Assembly: GCA_020850355.1 (NCBI GenBank)
Contig: JADZEX010000014.1
Location: 1 to 64,000 of the forward strand
Origin: Fimbriimonadaceae bacterium
Lineage (GTDB): Bacteria; Armatimonadota; UBA10988
Reading direction: 5' to 3'
DNA: 64,000 bases
The translations under genes were made by a program, and so were the position numbers. The notes below the pieces were generated by a model. The model had not been told where the DNA came from. It saw only the letters and a list, made by a program, of their open reading frames with translations, and made no database searches. Position 1 is the stretch's first letter. Each line of letters begins with the position of its first letter. Positions 49,657 to 58,029 of this stretch are shown in pieces.

Positions 49657-50922
49657 CTAGTGGTAGAACCGCGGCAACCGCTTCTTCCAACTGGTCGGGA
49701 TGATCTTGTCGAGCGCGTCGTCGGCGGTGACGATGCCGTGCAGCCGGCCTTCGTCGTCGACCACCGGCACCGCCAGCAGGTTGTACTTACTGACCGCCTG
49801 CGCCACGTCGTCCTGACTGTCGGTCAGCCGGACCGACTTGACGCGATTGTGCATGATGTCGCGGACCTTCTCATCAGGCGCCGCCAGCACCAGCTCGCGC
49901 AGCGAGAAGACGCCGCGCAGGCTCATATCGGGATCGACCACATAGAGGTAGTACATCGTCTCGGCTTCGTGGCCCTGCGTGCGGATCAACTGCAGCACCT
50001 GCCCCGCCGTCAGCTCCGGCCCGAGGGCCACGAACTCGGTGTTCATGATGCCGCCGGCGGAGTCGTCCGGGTAGCTCAGCAGCTTGCGGACGTCGCGTGC
50101 CTCCTCGACCTGCATCAGGCTCAGGACCAGCTCGCTGCGCTCCTGCGACAGCTCGGCCAGCAGGTCGGCGGCCTCGTCGGGGGCCATCTCCTCCAGCACA
50201 TCAGCCACCCGGTCGTCGGTCATCGACTCGACCAGCGACGCCTGGAACTCCGGTTCGACCTCTTCCAGCGCGTCGGCCACGGTCTTGACGTCGAGACTCT
50301 CCAGCAGGCGGCTGCCCTCGTTGGGGCTCAGGTCGTGGATGATCTCGGCCAGGTCGGCCGGGTGGAGGTCGCCGATCTTGTCGCTCGGTACCCGCAGCCG
50401 GACATTGTCGTCGCCCGGCAAGAACTCCACATCGTGCCACGAGATGCTGGCGGACGTCGCCGCTTCCTTGCCGCCCTTGCGCCGCTGCAGGCGCTGTGCC
50501 AATCCCGGCCAGCCCATCCGGCGCAACAGCCCGGCCCCGCCGATGTCGACGTTGGCGAGGTAGAGCTGGTTGCTGACCCGTGCCAGTTCGAGGTCGTTGA
50601 CCCGCACCACGCGGATGTCGTTGGTGTCGATCAACTGCTTGTCGAGCATGTCCTGCGCCAGCAGAAAATGCTGCTCGCCGGGCGTGAAGGGAGTCACCGC
50701 CGCGATGTCGCAACTCAGGGCGATGGCCGGTGCCACCAGCGCGGCGACCTGCTCGACGGCGATGTGTTGCACGCTGCCGTCGTTGCGGCGAACCACGATC
50801 GCCACCACCGGCGGGTAGCCTCCGGGCTCCGGCAAGCCGGCGACGAGGTCTTCGAGCTTCCCGACGCGCTCGCTCTCCAGGTCGGCGACGGGTCTGTTCA
50901 GCAGCGTGCTCAAGAAGGGCAT
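49657..50922 (-). CDS. Channel-less MgtE-like protein: PRC-barrel, MgtE_N and CBS domains
   Basis: A 421-residue soluble protein. A PRC-barrel-like start (LLNRPVADLESERVGKLEDLVA) is followed by a linker, an MgtE N-terminal helical domain (about 185-290, LHPADLAEIIHDLSPNEGSRLLESL and EMAPDEAADLLAELSQERSELVL), and two CBS motifs (about 298-415, MNTEFVALGPELTAGQVL and MHNRVKSVRLTDSQDDVAQAV, with the VVDDEGRLHGIVT strand). These are the Mg2+-sensing parts of MgtE, but the five-helix pore is absent. In MgtE they close the channel when Mg2+ is high. Here they could regulate the Nramp-like transporter that follows. It has its own candidate promoter. Confidence 0.88.
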   Translation of the reverse strand: MPFLSTLLNRPVADLESERVGKLEDLVAGLPEPGGYPPVVAIVVRRNDGSVQHIAVEQVAALVAPAIALSCDIAAVTPFTPGEQHFLLAQDMLDKQLIDTNDIRVVRVNDLELARVSNQLYLANVDIGGAGLLRRMGWPGLAQRLQRRKGGKEAATSASISWHDVEFLPGDDNVRLRVPSDKIGDLHPADLAEIIHDLSPNEGSRLLESLDVKTVADALEEVEPEFQASLVESMTDDRVADVLEEMAPDEAADLLAELSQERSELVLSLMQVEEARDVRKLLSYPDDSAGGIMNTEFVALGPELTAGQVLQLIRTQGHEAETMYYLYVVDPDMSLRGVFSLRELVLAAPDEKVRDIMHNRVKSVRLTDSQDDVAQAVSKYNLLAVPVVDDEGRLHGIVTADDALDKIIPTSWKKRLPRFYH

Positions 50923-50969
50923 ACCAGCACCCCGTAACCGCCGTGGCCAGGCGCAACAGTGGGAAACGA

Positions 50970-50986
50970 CGACCCGGATCGGGTCG
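50970..50986 (-). other. Perfect palindrome at the start of the Mg-sensor transcript
   Basis: CGACCCG and CGGGTCG form a 7-bp stem with a 3-nt loop, beginning at the predicted transcription start. It could be an mRNA-capping hairpin or a repressor operator. Confidence 0.45.
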
Positions 50987-50991
50987 CCCCC

Positions 50992-51020
50992 AGGGTAGCA
51001 CGGCGGCCGGTTGGCGTCAA
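50992..51020 (-). promoter_or_regulatory. Candidate promoter of the Mg-sensor/Nramp operon
   Basis: TTGACG (51020-51015), a 17-bp spacer and TACCCT (50997-50992), with a TGC extension of the -10. The predicted start is near 50985. The leader of about 60 nt is too short for an M-box. Confidence 0.5.
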
Positions 51021-51102
51021 CGCCGGCAGCCCGCTCCGGACCGTCTGCCGACGGCCCCGCAGAGGCTCTGGGAGCGCGCTACCGAACGTCCGCCGCCGCC
51101 CG

Positions 51103-52140
51103 TTACCGCAGCCGCCAGCCCGTCGGATCCACTTCCAGCACGGTCTGCCCGGCGTACTGCGCGCAGGTCGCGTGCATCGCGGGCAGGTCGTCGAACCAGC
51201 CGACGATGTGCGCCGCGCTGAAGACGTCGCCGGCCCGCGTTGGGCGGCCGTGGACCTCTTCGATCATCACGATGATGTCGCCGTGGCGCTGGCTGCACCA
51301 GGCCTCGTAGACCACGCTCGGTTCCAAGGTCAGCCCCGCCAGCCACGGCCCGGCCGCGCCGGTCTGCGGGTCGCGGGTGTGGTAGGCCCGCATGAAGTGC
51401 TCCGGCACTGCGTTCAGATCGCGCCGGTAGCCGAACTTGAGGTCGGGCGGGAAGGGTGTCAAGAACTCGCTGGAGGGGATCCGCAGTCCTTGCGGGCCGC
51501 TCAGGTAGCTGAGGTAGATCTCGCTGAAGGTGTCGCCGCCGACATGCCGCACGCAGCCGGGGGTGTCGTTGCGTAGAAACAGCTCCGGCGAGTCGTTGAC
51601 GCACTCGATGCGGTCCATCAGCACGAACCAGCGCTCCCCGCGCGGGAAGACCACCACCTGCGTCCAGCGCGAGCCGGGCACCCGACCCGGTGCGGCGTAC
51701 TGGAACTGGGCCGTGGTCGTCACCGCCACGAAGTCGGCCGTCTCGAGCACCGTCGGCTCCACGGGGTGCAGGCGGTGGCAGAACTGCGGGCCTTCAACCA
51801 TCCGCTTGCGGTGACTGCTGCCGTGCGCGTTGCGGGCATACTCAATGTGAGCGGCGTCGCGGTGGTTCTCGTGCCAGACGTACCGCCCAACGCCGTCGCC
51901 ATCGGGTGCGAACACCTCGTCGGCGTACTGGTCGTCGCTACCTGGTTCCATCAACCAGTCGATCACCATCAGGCCGTCGCCGATTTCGCGGAAGCCGGTG
52001 GTCTTGTCGAGGAAACTCTGCTTCTCGATGCCGGTCATCCAACGCAACGGGTCGCGCTTCGGGATCACCGCTTGCAGCAGATCGGTGTCCACCGTCAACG
52101 CCCGCCCGTCGTCGGTCACGCTGGCCCACGCTTGTGCCAC
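51103..52140 (-). CDS. Protein of unknown function
   Basis: A 345-residue cytosolic protein with no signal peptide, membrane helix or motif that I can assign. It is rich in Trp/Tyr-Asp-His patterns such as YVWHENHRDAAHIEYARN and EIYLSYLSGPQGLRIPSSEF. The texture is that of a beta-sandwich or aldose-epimerase-like sugar-binding fold, but that is a guess. The start is GTG with AGGAG 7 nt upstream. It follows a URO-D-fold gene by 50 nt on the same strand and may share its pathway. Confidence 0.65.
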   Translation of the reverse strand: MAQAWASVTDDGRALTVDTDLLQAVIPKRDPLRWMTGIEKQSFLDKTTGFREIGDGLMVIDWLMEPGSDDQYADEVFAPDGDGVGRYVWHENHRDAAHIEYARNAHGSSHRKRMVEGPQFCHRLHPVEPTVLETADFVAVTTTAQFQYAAPGRVPGSRWTQVVVFPRGERWFVLMDRIECVNDSPELFLRNDTPGCVRHVGGDTFSEIYLSYLSGPQGLRIPSSEFLTPFPPDLKFGYRRDLNAVPEHFMRAYHTRDPQTGAAGPWLAGLTLEPSVVYEAWCSQRHGDIIVMIEEVHGRPTRAGDVFSAAHIVGWFDDLPAMHATCAQYAGQTVLEVDPTGWRLR

Positions 52141-52190
52141 GGTCGGCTCCTACGCCCGGCGCAAGTGTGACATCACCGCTGGTCTGGTGG

Positions 52191-53324
52191 TCAGTACCGG
52201 CCGTAGGTCCGCGCCGTCTCGACCATTGCCCGCAGGTTGGCGTCGGGCGTGTCGCGGCCGCACTGGTCGCCGGTCGACAGGATGAACCCGCCGCCCGCCG
52301 CGCCGTCGTCGATCGCCTGCCGGCTGGCCGCCACCACCTCGTCGACACTGCCGCGCAGCATCACCTCGGTGGTGTGCAGGTTGCCCTTGAGCACAATCTG
52401 GTCGCCAAAGCGGGCCTTCAGATCGGCCAGCACGCAGTTGCCCATCGGCGGGATCTCGAGCGGGTCGATCACCGTCAGGCGCGTCTCCGTGGCGGCGATC
52501 TCGACCAGCTCCTGCTCCGGCCCGCAGCTATGGACATGCGTCGGGATGCCCAGCTCGGAGGCCAGCTCGGTCGCCCGCTGCAACGGCGGCAGGCCGAGCT
52601 CGCGGAAGATCGTCGGCGTCTGCCAGATCAGCGAGCCGCTGGCGCCGCAGAACAGGAAGTCCGGCCGCGGGTCCATCGCGGCGATCTGCTCGAACCGCCG
52701 CTCCAGCCGGGCGACCATGTCGCGCGAGCGCTGCCGGTACGGCTCCGGGTCGTCGTAGTAACGCAGCACATCGTCCTCATTGTGCAGGTGCAACGTGCTG
52801 GCGCCGCTGGCCAGACCGAGCACGCCCTGGTCGCCGATCATCTCGCGGGCCAGCTTCCACAGCTCGATTCCGCGCGGCCACTCCTTGACCCCCGTGACCG
52901 GCTCCCAGGTCGCTGGGACGGCGGGCAGGCCAATCTTCTCGGGCTTCACCCGCGACGGCGGGTTGTCGGCCCAGTAGACGCAGATCAGCGGCTGCCAGTG
53001 ACCGCTCTGGGTGTCGAACATCTGCGTCACCGGCGCCCCGTCGGGCATCCGGTGGACGATCCGCTCTTCCCACCGCAGCACCGCCGCCGGGTCGGCGTCG
53101 AAGTCGATGGTGATCGTGTAGCACTCGATGCCGGCATCGATGTCGAAGAACTTGGCAGCGTCCAGGTAGGCCTTCCAGAGCGGTGGGTCCTGGTAGAGGT
53201 AGATGTCCCAGAACTTCTTGCCGGTCAGCCGGCACGGCACCATGTTGGAGATGTCCGGCGCGCACGGCACGCAGTCCGGCACTTCGCCGTGCAACACCGC
53301 CAGCAACCGCTCCCGCGAGGTCAT
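52191..53324 (-). CDS. URO-D/MtaA-fold protein with zinc-ligand motif
   Basis: A 377-residue TIM-barrel protein of the uroporphyrinogen decarboxylase superfamily. Unlike the other two homologues in the window it keeps the His-x-Cys...Cys pattern of corrinoid:thiol methyltransferases: HSCG (about residues 271-274) and a late Cys in STGDQCGRD (about 349-357). In MtaA and MtbA these three residues bind zinc that activates a thiol. A methyl-transfer role is therefore more likely than haem synthesis. No corrinoid-binding partner protein is encoded next to it. It is divergent from the ATPase/TOPRIM cassette and upstream of the unknown protein. Confidence 0.87.
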   Translation of the reverse strand: MTSRERLLAVLHGEVPDCVPCAPDISNMVPCRLTGKKFWDIYLYQDPPLWKAYLDAAKFFDIDAGIECYTITIDFDADPAAVLRWEERIVHRMPDGAPVTQMFDTQSGHWQPLICVYWADNPPSRVKPEKIGLPAVPATWEPVTGVKEWPRGIELWKLAREMIGDQGVLGLASGASTLHLHNEDDVLRYYDDPEPYRQRSRDMVARLERRFEQIAAMDPRPDFLFCGASGSLIWQTPTIFRELGLPPLQRATELASELGIPTHVHSCGPEQELVEIAATETRLTVIDPLEIPPMGNCVLADLKARFGDQIVLKGNLHTTEVMLRGSVDEVVAASRQAIDDGAAGGGFILSTGDQCGRDTPDANLRAMVETARTYGRY

Positions 53325-53408
53325 CGTCGGTCCCCGAAGTCAGGAGGGGTGCTGCAACCAAGCGGCCAGGGGAGGAGACGGGCTGCTGGCGACCAAGGAC
53401 GGCGCACG

Positions 53409-54689
53409 ATGATTCGCCAGTTGCGGCTGCAGAACTTCAAGAACTTCCGCGACGCCACCCTCGAGCTGGCGCCGTTCACCATCCTGGTCGGCGCCAACGC
53501 CAGCGGCAAGAGCAACCTGCGCGACGCCTTTCGGGTGCTCCACGGCATCGGCCGCGGTTACAGCCTGGCCGACATCTTCGGCGAGAAGTACACCGAGGGC
53601 GGCGAACTCGTCTGGCGCGGCGTGCGGGGCGGCGCCACGGGGGCGGTTCGGCGCGGTGAGAGCAGCTTCGCACTGCGCCTGCAGGCTGAGGTTTTGCAGG
53701 GCCTGGTGCCCGTCGAAGGCGAGTACCACCTCGAAGCGCAGGGACCCACACCGCGGGCCGGTCTGCGGGTGCAGGGAGAGAGTCTCTCGGTGGCTGGCGG
53801 CCCGGAGTACGACTCTGCCTGGCCGAGCGACCCTCCGCACCAGACCCACGAGGACCTGCTGACCGTGCGGTTCCGCGCACCCGGTCGCAGGCTCCTTCCG
53901 GTGCGTGACTTCCCCAACAGTCAGCCGGTCCTTTGCGCCGTGGCTGCCGGTACACTGGCCGATGGCGCCGCGTCCGAGGTCGCCGCAGCCGCCGAGCAGG
54001 TGCGCCAACAGCTCCTCGGCCTGCGCGCCTTCGAACCTGACCCCGAGGCCTGCCGCCGGGCGGCCGTGCCCGGTCAGACCCACCTCGGCGACCGCGGTGA
54101 GAACCTGGCGGCAGTCCTACAGGCCCTTTGCGCCGCGCCCGCGCAGCGCGCCGTGCTGCTCTCCTGGCTGCGCGAGCTGACGCCGATGGATGCCGTCGAC
54201 CTGGAGTTTCCGGCGGATCCCGCGGGACGGATCATCGTGCAACTGGTCGAAGCCGACGGCCAGCACACGACCGCCTATAGCGCCTCCGACGGCACCTTGC
54301 GGTTCTTGGCTTACCTGGCCCTGCTACTCGGTCCGACGCCGCCACGGCTGGTCTTCCTGGAGGAGATTGAGAACGGCATTCACCCGGCCCGGTTGCAGTT
54401 GCTGGTGGATCTGATCGACCGTCAGACCAGCGCCGGCCGGCTGCAGGTCGTCGCGACCACGCACTCCGCGGTGCTGCTGCAACTGCTGGGGCCCGACCGG
54501 ATCGGCAACGTGCGGCTGATCCACCGTCCCGAGGGCAGCCCCGATGCCGAGATCCGGCCAGCGCTGTCGCTGCCCGATGCCGAGCGCGTCCTGCGGGAGC
54601 ACAATCCCGCTGAGCTGATGGCCGCCGGCTGGTTCGAGACGGCGGCCGAGTTCGGCTGGCCCGCCGCGGACGACGAGGTGGGGCGATGA
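53409..54689 (+). CDS. AAA-type (OLD/RecF-like) ATPase of a putative defence cassette
   Basis: A 426-residue ATPase. Walker A is GANASGKS (28-35), in the typical N-terminal context IRQLRLQNFKNFRDATLEL of RecF/OLD/AAA21 proteins. The ABC-like signature SDGTLRFLAYLALLL (about 294-308), Walker B RLVFLEEIENGIHP (about 315-328) and H-loop TTHSAVLLQ (about 351-359) complete the head domain. The middle 150 residues replace the long coiled coil of SMC relatives. The stop overlaps the next start (ATGA), so the small TOPRIM-like protein is produced with it. Split ATPase/TOPRIM pairs resemble PARIS or OLD-type anti-phage systems, though the exact family is not assigned here. Confidence 0.85.
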   Translation: MIRQLRLQNFKNFRDATLELAPFTILVGANASGKSNLRDAFRVLHGIGRGYSLADIFGEKYTEGGELVWRGVRGGATGAVRRGESSFALRLQAEVLQGLVPVEGEYHLEAQGPTPRAGLRVQGESLSVAGGPEYDSAWPSDPPHQTHEDLLTVRFRAPGRRLLPVRDFPNSQPVLCAVAAGTLADGAASEVAAAAEQVRQQLLGLRAFEPDPEACRRAAVPGQTHLGDRGENLAAVLQALCAAPAQRAVLLSWLRELTPMDAVDLEFPADPAGRIIVQLVEADGQHTTAYSASDGTLRFLAYLALLLGPTPPRLVFLEEIENGIHPARLQLLVDLIDRQTSAGRLQVVATTHSAVLLQLLGPDRIGNVRLIHRPEGSPDAEIRPALSLPDAERVLREHNPAELMAAGWFETAAEFGWPAADDEVGR

Positions 54690-55285
54690 GCCTCAAGGTG
54701 CTGGCGATCCCCGAGGACGGCCGGTACGACCAGTACATCGTCAGGCCGTTGCTGCAGGGCCTGCTGGCTTCCCTCGGCAAGCCAAGTGCCAAGGTGCTAG
54801 TCCATTCCGGATGCGGCGGATACGCCGACCTGCTCCGCTGGGAATGCCTCCAAGAGATCGTCCAGCAGTACCGCGGCATGGTCGACCTGTTCGTGGTCTG
54901 CGTCGACCGCGACGGTGACCCCAATCGCCGCGCGGTGCTCAACGGGCTGGAGGACCAGGCCACGAAGCTGCTGGCGGATCGACCCGGTCAGCAGTTGATC
55001 GGGGTCGAGGCCTGGCAGGAGGTCGAGGTCTGGTTCTTGGCGGCGGTCGACGATCTGCCGCGCGACTGGCCGTGGGTGGCGTTGCGCGACGAGCGGGACT
55101 CCAAGGAGCGCTACTTCGAGCCGTTCATGGACGGCCAGGATCCCAAGTGGCGGGAGAAGGCGGACCATGGCCTGCGGGACTGGGCGGCGCAGATCAAGGC
55201 CAGGACAACTCGCGTCGGCGCCCTCTGCGACGAGGTGGCCGCGTTGCGTGACCGGCTCCAGGACTCTCTTGATCAGACCGCCTGA
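54686..55285 (+). CDS. DUF4276/TOPRIM-like partner protein
   Basis: A 199-residue protein, the second gene of the cassette. The residues arrange as a TOPRIM-like metal site: Glu10 in AIPEDGRYDQYIVRPLL, Asp74, Asp76 and Asp78 in VCVDRDGDPN, and Glu112/114 in VEAWQEVEVWFLA, which is the DUF4276 signature region. TOPRIM proteins cut nucleic acid or pass a signal to an effector. Here the ATPase would control it. The C-terminus (about 155-195) is helical. It is convergent with the next gene, 2 nt apart. Effector activity is inference. Confidence 0.78.
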   Translation: MSLKVLAIPEDGRYDQYIVRPLLQGLLASLGKPSAKVLVHSGCGGYADLLRWECLQEIVQQYRGMVDLFVVCVDRDGDPNRRAVLNGLEDQATKLLADRPGQQLIGVEAWQEVEVWFLAAVDDLPRDWPWVALRDERDSKERYFEPFMDGQDPKWREKADHGLRDWAAQIKARTTRVGALCDEVAALRDRLQDSLDQTA

Positions 55286-55287
55286 AC

Positions 55288-55815
55288 CTACTCGGCCGGC
55301 TCCTGGACTCCGGCGTAGAGCGCGCCGTACTCCTTGACCCACCACTGCTCGTCGAGCTTCACCAGCCGCACCGGGCGGGGGCGGTCGGCGCCGCTCGAGA
55401 GCAGCTCCAGAATGCAGGTCTGGCGGTCGTCCTGCCAGGTGGCCTTGCCGTAGCGCAGCGCGAAGTCGTCAGGGTCCATCTGGTAGCTGTTGGCGGGCTC
55501 GGCGCCGACGCAGTAGCTGCGAAAGATGAACGGCTTGGTGCGCAGTTGCGCCAGGAACAGCTCGTTCTGCTGCCAGCGTGGGTCGGCGCAGACCAGGTCG
55601 AGCATCGCCGCGCCGTCGTCGCTGCGGTGGGTGTCGGCGGCCTGGTAGACGAACAGGGCCTCGAACCAGCAGTGCAGGGCGCCCTCGGGGGTGGTCGCCT
55701 CGGTGGCCAGCCGGTCGCGGAACTCGGCGACGTCGGCGGGTAGCGCGGCGCGGGCGACGAAACTGACCGACACGACCGCAGCCACCAGGACGGCTGCGGC
55801 AACGACCCGCTTCAA
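55288..55815 (-). CDS. Secreted DUF6935-like protein, TTG start
   Basis: The likely product has 175 residues, starting with a signal peptide (LKRVVAAAVLVAAVVSVSFVARA). The TTG at 55815 has a perfect GGAGG 7 nt upstream, while the open frame further upstream has no site. The mature part contains KPFIFRSYCVGAEPANSY and GADRPRPVRLVKLDEQWWVKEY, which resemble the DUF6935 pattern (RSY.GA.P.N.Y and GADSPR...W). The function of that family is unknown. No link to its neighbours is clear. Confidence 0.7.
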   Translation of the reverse strand: MKRVVAAAVLVAAVVSVSFVARAALPADVAEFRDRLATEATTPEGALHCWFEALFVYQAADTHRSDDGAAMLDLVCADPRWQQNELFLAQLRTKPFIFRSYCVGAEPANSYQMDPDDFALRYGKATWQDDRQTCILELLSSGADRPRPVRLVKLDEQWWVKEYGALYAGVQEPAE

Positions 55816-55918
55816 GGCGGTTCCTCCAGGGCGATCCTGGCGATTCGACGCCAGCGCGGGCCAGCGGTTCCAGGAGGTTGGCCCACCGCCACCACGAACT
55901 GCCCCGCGGGAGGTGGCG

Positions 55919-56878
55919 ATGCCGTCACTGCAACCTCTGCTGGCCCTCGACATCAGCGGCTCGCGGGCCCTGCTGGCCGTCCTTGACCCCCAGCATCAGG
56001 TCCTGGCACGGGCCGAGGTGCCCAACCGCGAGGAGCCCGCCGAGCGCTACTGGCCGCGCATTCGGGCCGCCGCGCTGGGGCTGGCCGCGCCCTGGCCGCC
56101 GGCCGCCGCCGGCATCTCGTTCGGCGGGCCGGTCGGCCGCGATGGCCGCATCCATAGCATTCACGTCGGCGGCTGGGGTGACCTCGACCCCGCCGGCGAC
56201 CTCGCCGGCGCCTTGGCGCGGCCGGTGGCGATTGAGAACGACGCCAACTGCGGCGCCGTCGGGGAGGCCCGCGTGGGCGCCTGGGGTCAGCCGCACACCC
56301 TCGTCTTTCTGACCTGCTCGACCGGCATCGGCGGCGGGATCTACAGCGGCGGCAGCCTCTTCCGCGGGACCCGCGGCCTGGCCGGCGAGGTCGGCCACAT
56401 CGTGCTCGACCCGTCCGGGGTGCGCTGTCCCTGCGGCGCCCGCGGCTGTTTCGAGGCGCTTTGCAGCGGCACCGCCATCGCCCGCCGGGCGTCGGCCGCG
56501 GTGGCCGCCTGTCGCGATGGCCGCTCCACGCTGGTCAACGCCATCGTGGCCGGCGAGATCCCCGGGGCCCGGCCCGTCTTCGCTGCCGCCGCCGCGGGCG
56601 ACCGCCTGGCGCGTGAAGTGCTTGACGCTGTCTTCGCCGACTACGCCCGCGGGATCGGCGCGGTGCAGAATCTCTGCGACCCCGACCTGATCGTGGTCGG
56701 TGGCGGCGTCTCACTGGCCGGCCCGGCGCTCACGGTGCCGGTCGCGGCCCTGGCCCGGCAGTGGGTGATGGCCGACAAGCGCGACCTGATCCGCTTCGAG
56801 GTTGCCTCGCTGGGCCTCGACGCCCAGTTGCACGGTGCGGCATGCCTCGCCGCCGACCGCTTGGAGCACGGCGCATGA
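55919..56878 (+). CDS. ROK-family sugar kinase
   Basis: A 319-residue cytosolic kinase of the ROK family, which phosphorylates glucose, N-acetylmannosamine, fructose or similar sugars. ATP-binding DISGSRAL (11-18), catalytic base Asp108 in ENDANCGA, GIGGG (136-140) and the zinc motif GH...CPCGARGCFE with His160, Cys170, Cys172 and Cys177 are present. No N-terminal helix-turn-helix is present, so it is an enzyme rather than a NagC/Mlc-type repressor. It begins an operon with the aminotransferase and cyclodeaminase-like genes. Confidence 0.92.
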   Translation: MPSLQPLLALDISGSRALLAVLDPQHQVLARAEVPNREEPAERYWPRIRAAALGLAAPWPPAAAGISFGGPVGRDGRIHSIHVGGWGDLDPAGDLAGALARPVAIENDANCGAVGEARVGAWGQPHTLVFLTCSTGIGGGIYSGGSLFRGTRGLAGEVGHIVLDPSGVRCPCGARGCFEALCSGTAIARRASAAVAACRDGRSTLVNAIVAGEIPGARPVFAAAAAGDRLAREVLDAVFADYARGIGAVQNLCDPDLIVVGGGVSLAGPALTVPVAALARQWVMADKRDLIRFEVASLGLDAQLHGAACLAADRLEHGA

Positions 56879-58029
56879 ACTACAGCCAGGCCGCCCTGGG
56901 ACTGCCCGGGTCGGGCATCCGCCGGATGTTCACCCTCGCGGCCCAGATGAGCGATGTCTGCAACCTCTCGGTCGGGCAGCCCGACTTCCCGACGCCGCCC
57001 CACATCATCGACGCCTACGTCGCGGCGCTGCGCGAGGGGCAGACGCGCTACACCCTCGACCAGGGCCACCCCGCGCTGCTCGAAGCGCTGGCCGAGACCT
57101 ATACCGCCCGCTACGGGTTGCCCGTCAGCCCGGACAATGTCCTGGTCACCTGCGGCGGCTGCGAGGCGGTCTACGTCGCGCTCCGGACAATCCTCAATCC
57201 CGGCGACGAGGTCCTTCTGTTCGAGCCTGCCTTTGTGCTGTTCAAGCCCATCGTCGAGCTCTGCGGCGCGGTGCCGGTGATCCTGCCGACGCGCGCCGAG
57301 GACGGCTTCCTGCCAGACCTGGAGCAGATTCGCGAGGCGCTCACCGCGCGCACCACCTGCGTGGTGGTCAACTCCCCCAGCAACCCGACCGGAGCGGTCT
57401 GGCCCGCCGAACTGCTCGCCGCACTGGTCCAACTGGTCCGCCAGCGCGGTCTCTGGCTGCTGGCCGACGAGGTCTACGAGCGGATCGTCTTCGACACACC
57501 CTACGTCCACGCCGCGCGGCTGGCCGGTGGCCTGGCCAACGTCCTGGCGGTCGGCAGCTTCAGCAAGACCTACAGCATGGCCGGGATGCGGATCGGTTAC
57601 CTGCTGGCCGACGCAGCGACCCTCCAGATGGCGCGCAAGGTCCACATGTACACCAGCAACGTCGCCAACACCGCCGGCCAGTTGGCGGCCGTGGCGGCGC
57701 TGCGCGGGCCGCAGGAGCCGGTCGAGGCGATGGTCGCGGCCTACCGCGCGCGGCGCGACCGGCTGGTCGAGCTGGTTGCGACGACGCCACAACTGACCTG
57801 CTACACGCCGCAGGGCGCCTTCTACCTGTCGCCGGCGCTACCGCCGCAGGTCGACGCCGGCGAGTTGTGCCTGCAGATGCTCCAAGAGACCGGCGTCTGC
57901 TGCGTGCCGGGCGGCACCTTCGGCGAGACCTGCCGCCATACGTTTCGGATCGCCTACAGCGTCGCCCCGGCGACAATCGATGAGGCGTTCAGGAGAATCC
58001 GTCGATGGCTCGCCCAACGCTCGTTCTGA
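56875..58029 (+). CDS. Class I/II PLP-dependent aminotransferase
   Basis: A 384-residue fold-type I enzyme of the aspartate aminotransferase superfamily. The cofactor lysine is Lys231 in SFSKTYSMAGMRIGY, with NSPSNPTG (166-173) and ADEVYERI (197-204) binding PLP, and the C-terminal Arg in FRIAYSV contacting the substrate carboxylate. It overlaps the ROK stop as ATGA. The subgroup is close to AspC/PatA-like enzymes, with the amino donor not resolved. The next gene starts 25 nt inside its 3' end. Confidence 0.92.
   Translation: MNYSQAALGLPGSGIRRMFTLAAQMSDVCNLSVGQPDFPTPPHIIDAYVAALREGQTRYTLDQGHPALLEALAETYTARYGLPVSPDNVLVTCGGCEAVYVALRTILNPGDEVLLFEPAFVLFKPIVELCGAVPVILPTRAEDGFLPDLEQIREALTARTTCVVVNSPSNPTGAVWPAELLAALVQLVRQRGLWLLADEVYERIVFDTPYVHAARLAGGLANVLAVGSFSKTYSMAGMRIGYLLADAATLQMARKVHMYTSNVANTAGQLAAVAALRGPQEPVEAMVAAYRARRDRLVELVATTPQLTCYTPQGAFYLSPALPPQVDAGELCLQMLQETGVCCVPGGTFGETCRHTFRIAYSVAPATIDEAFRRIRRWLAQRSF

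Noticed and set aside
50923-51020. M-box (Mg2+) riboswitch before the Mg-sensor gene
   Set aside because: The leader is only about 60 nt from the predicted start and lacks the conserved M-box sequence blocks.
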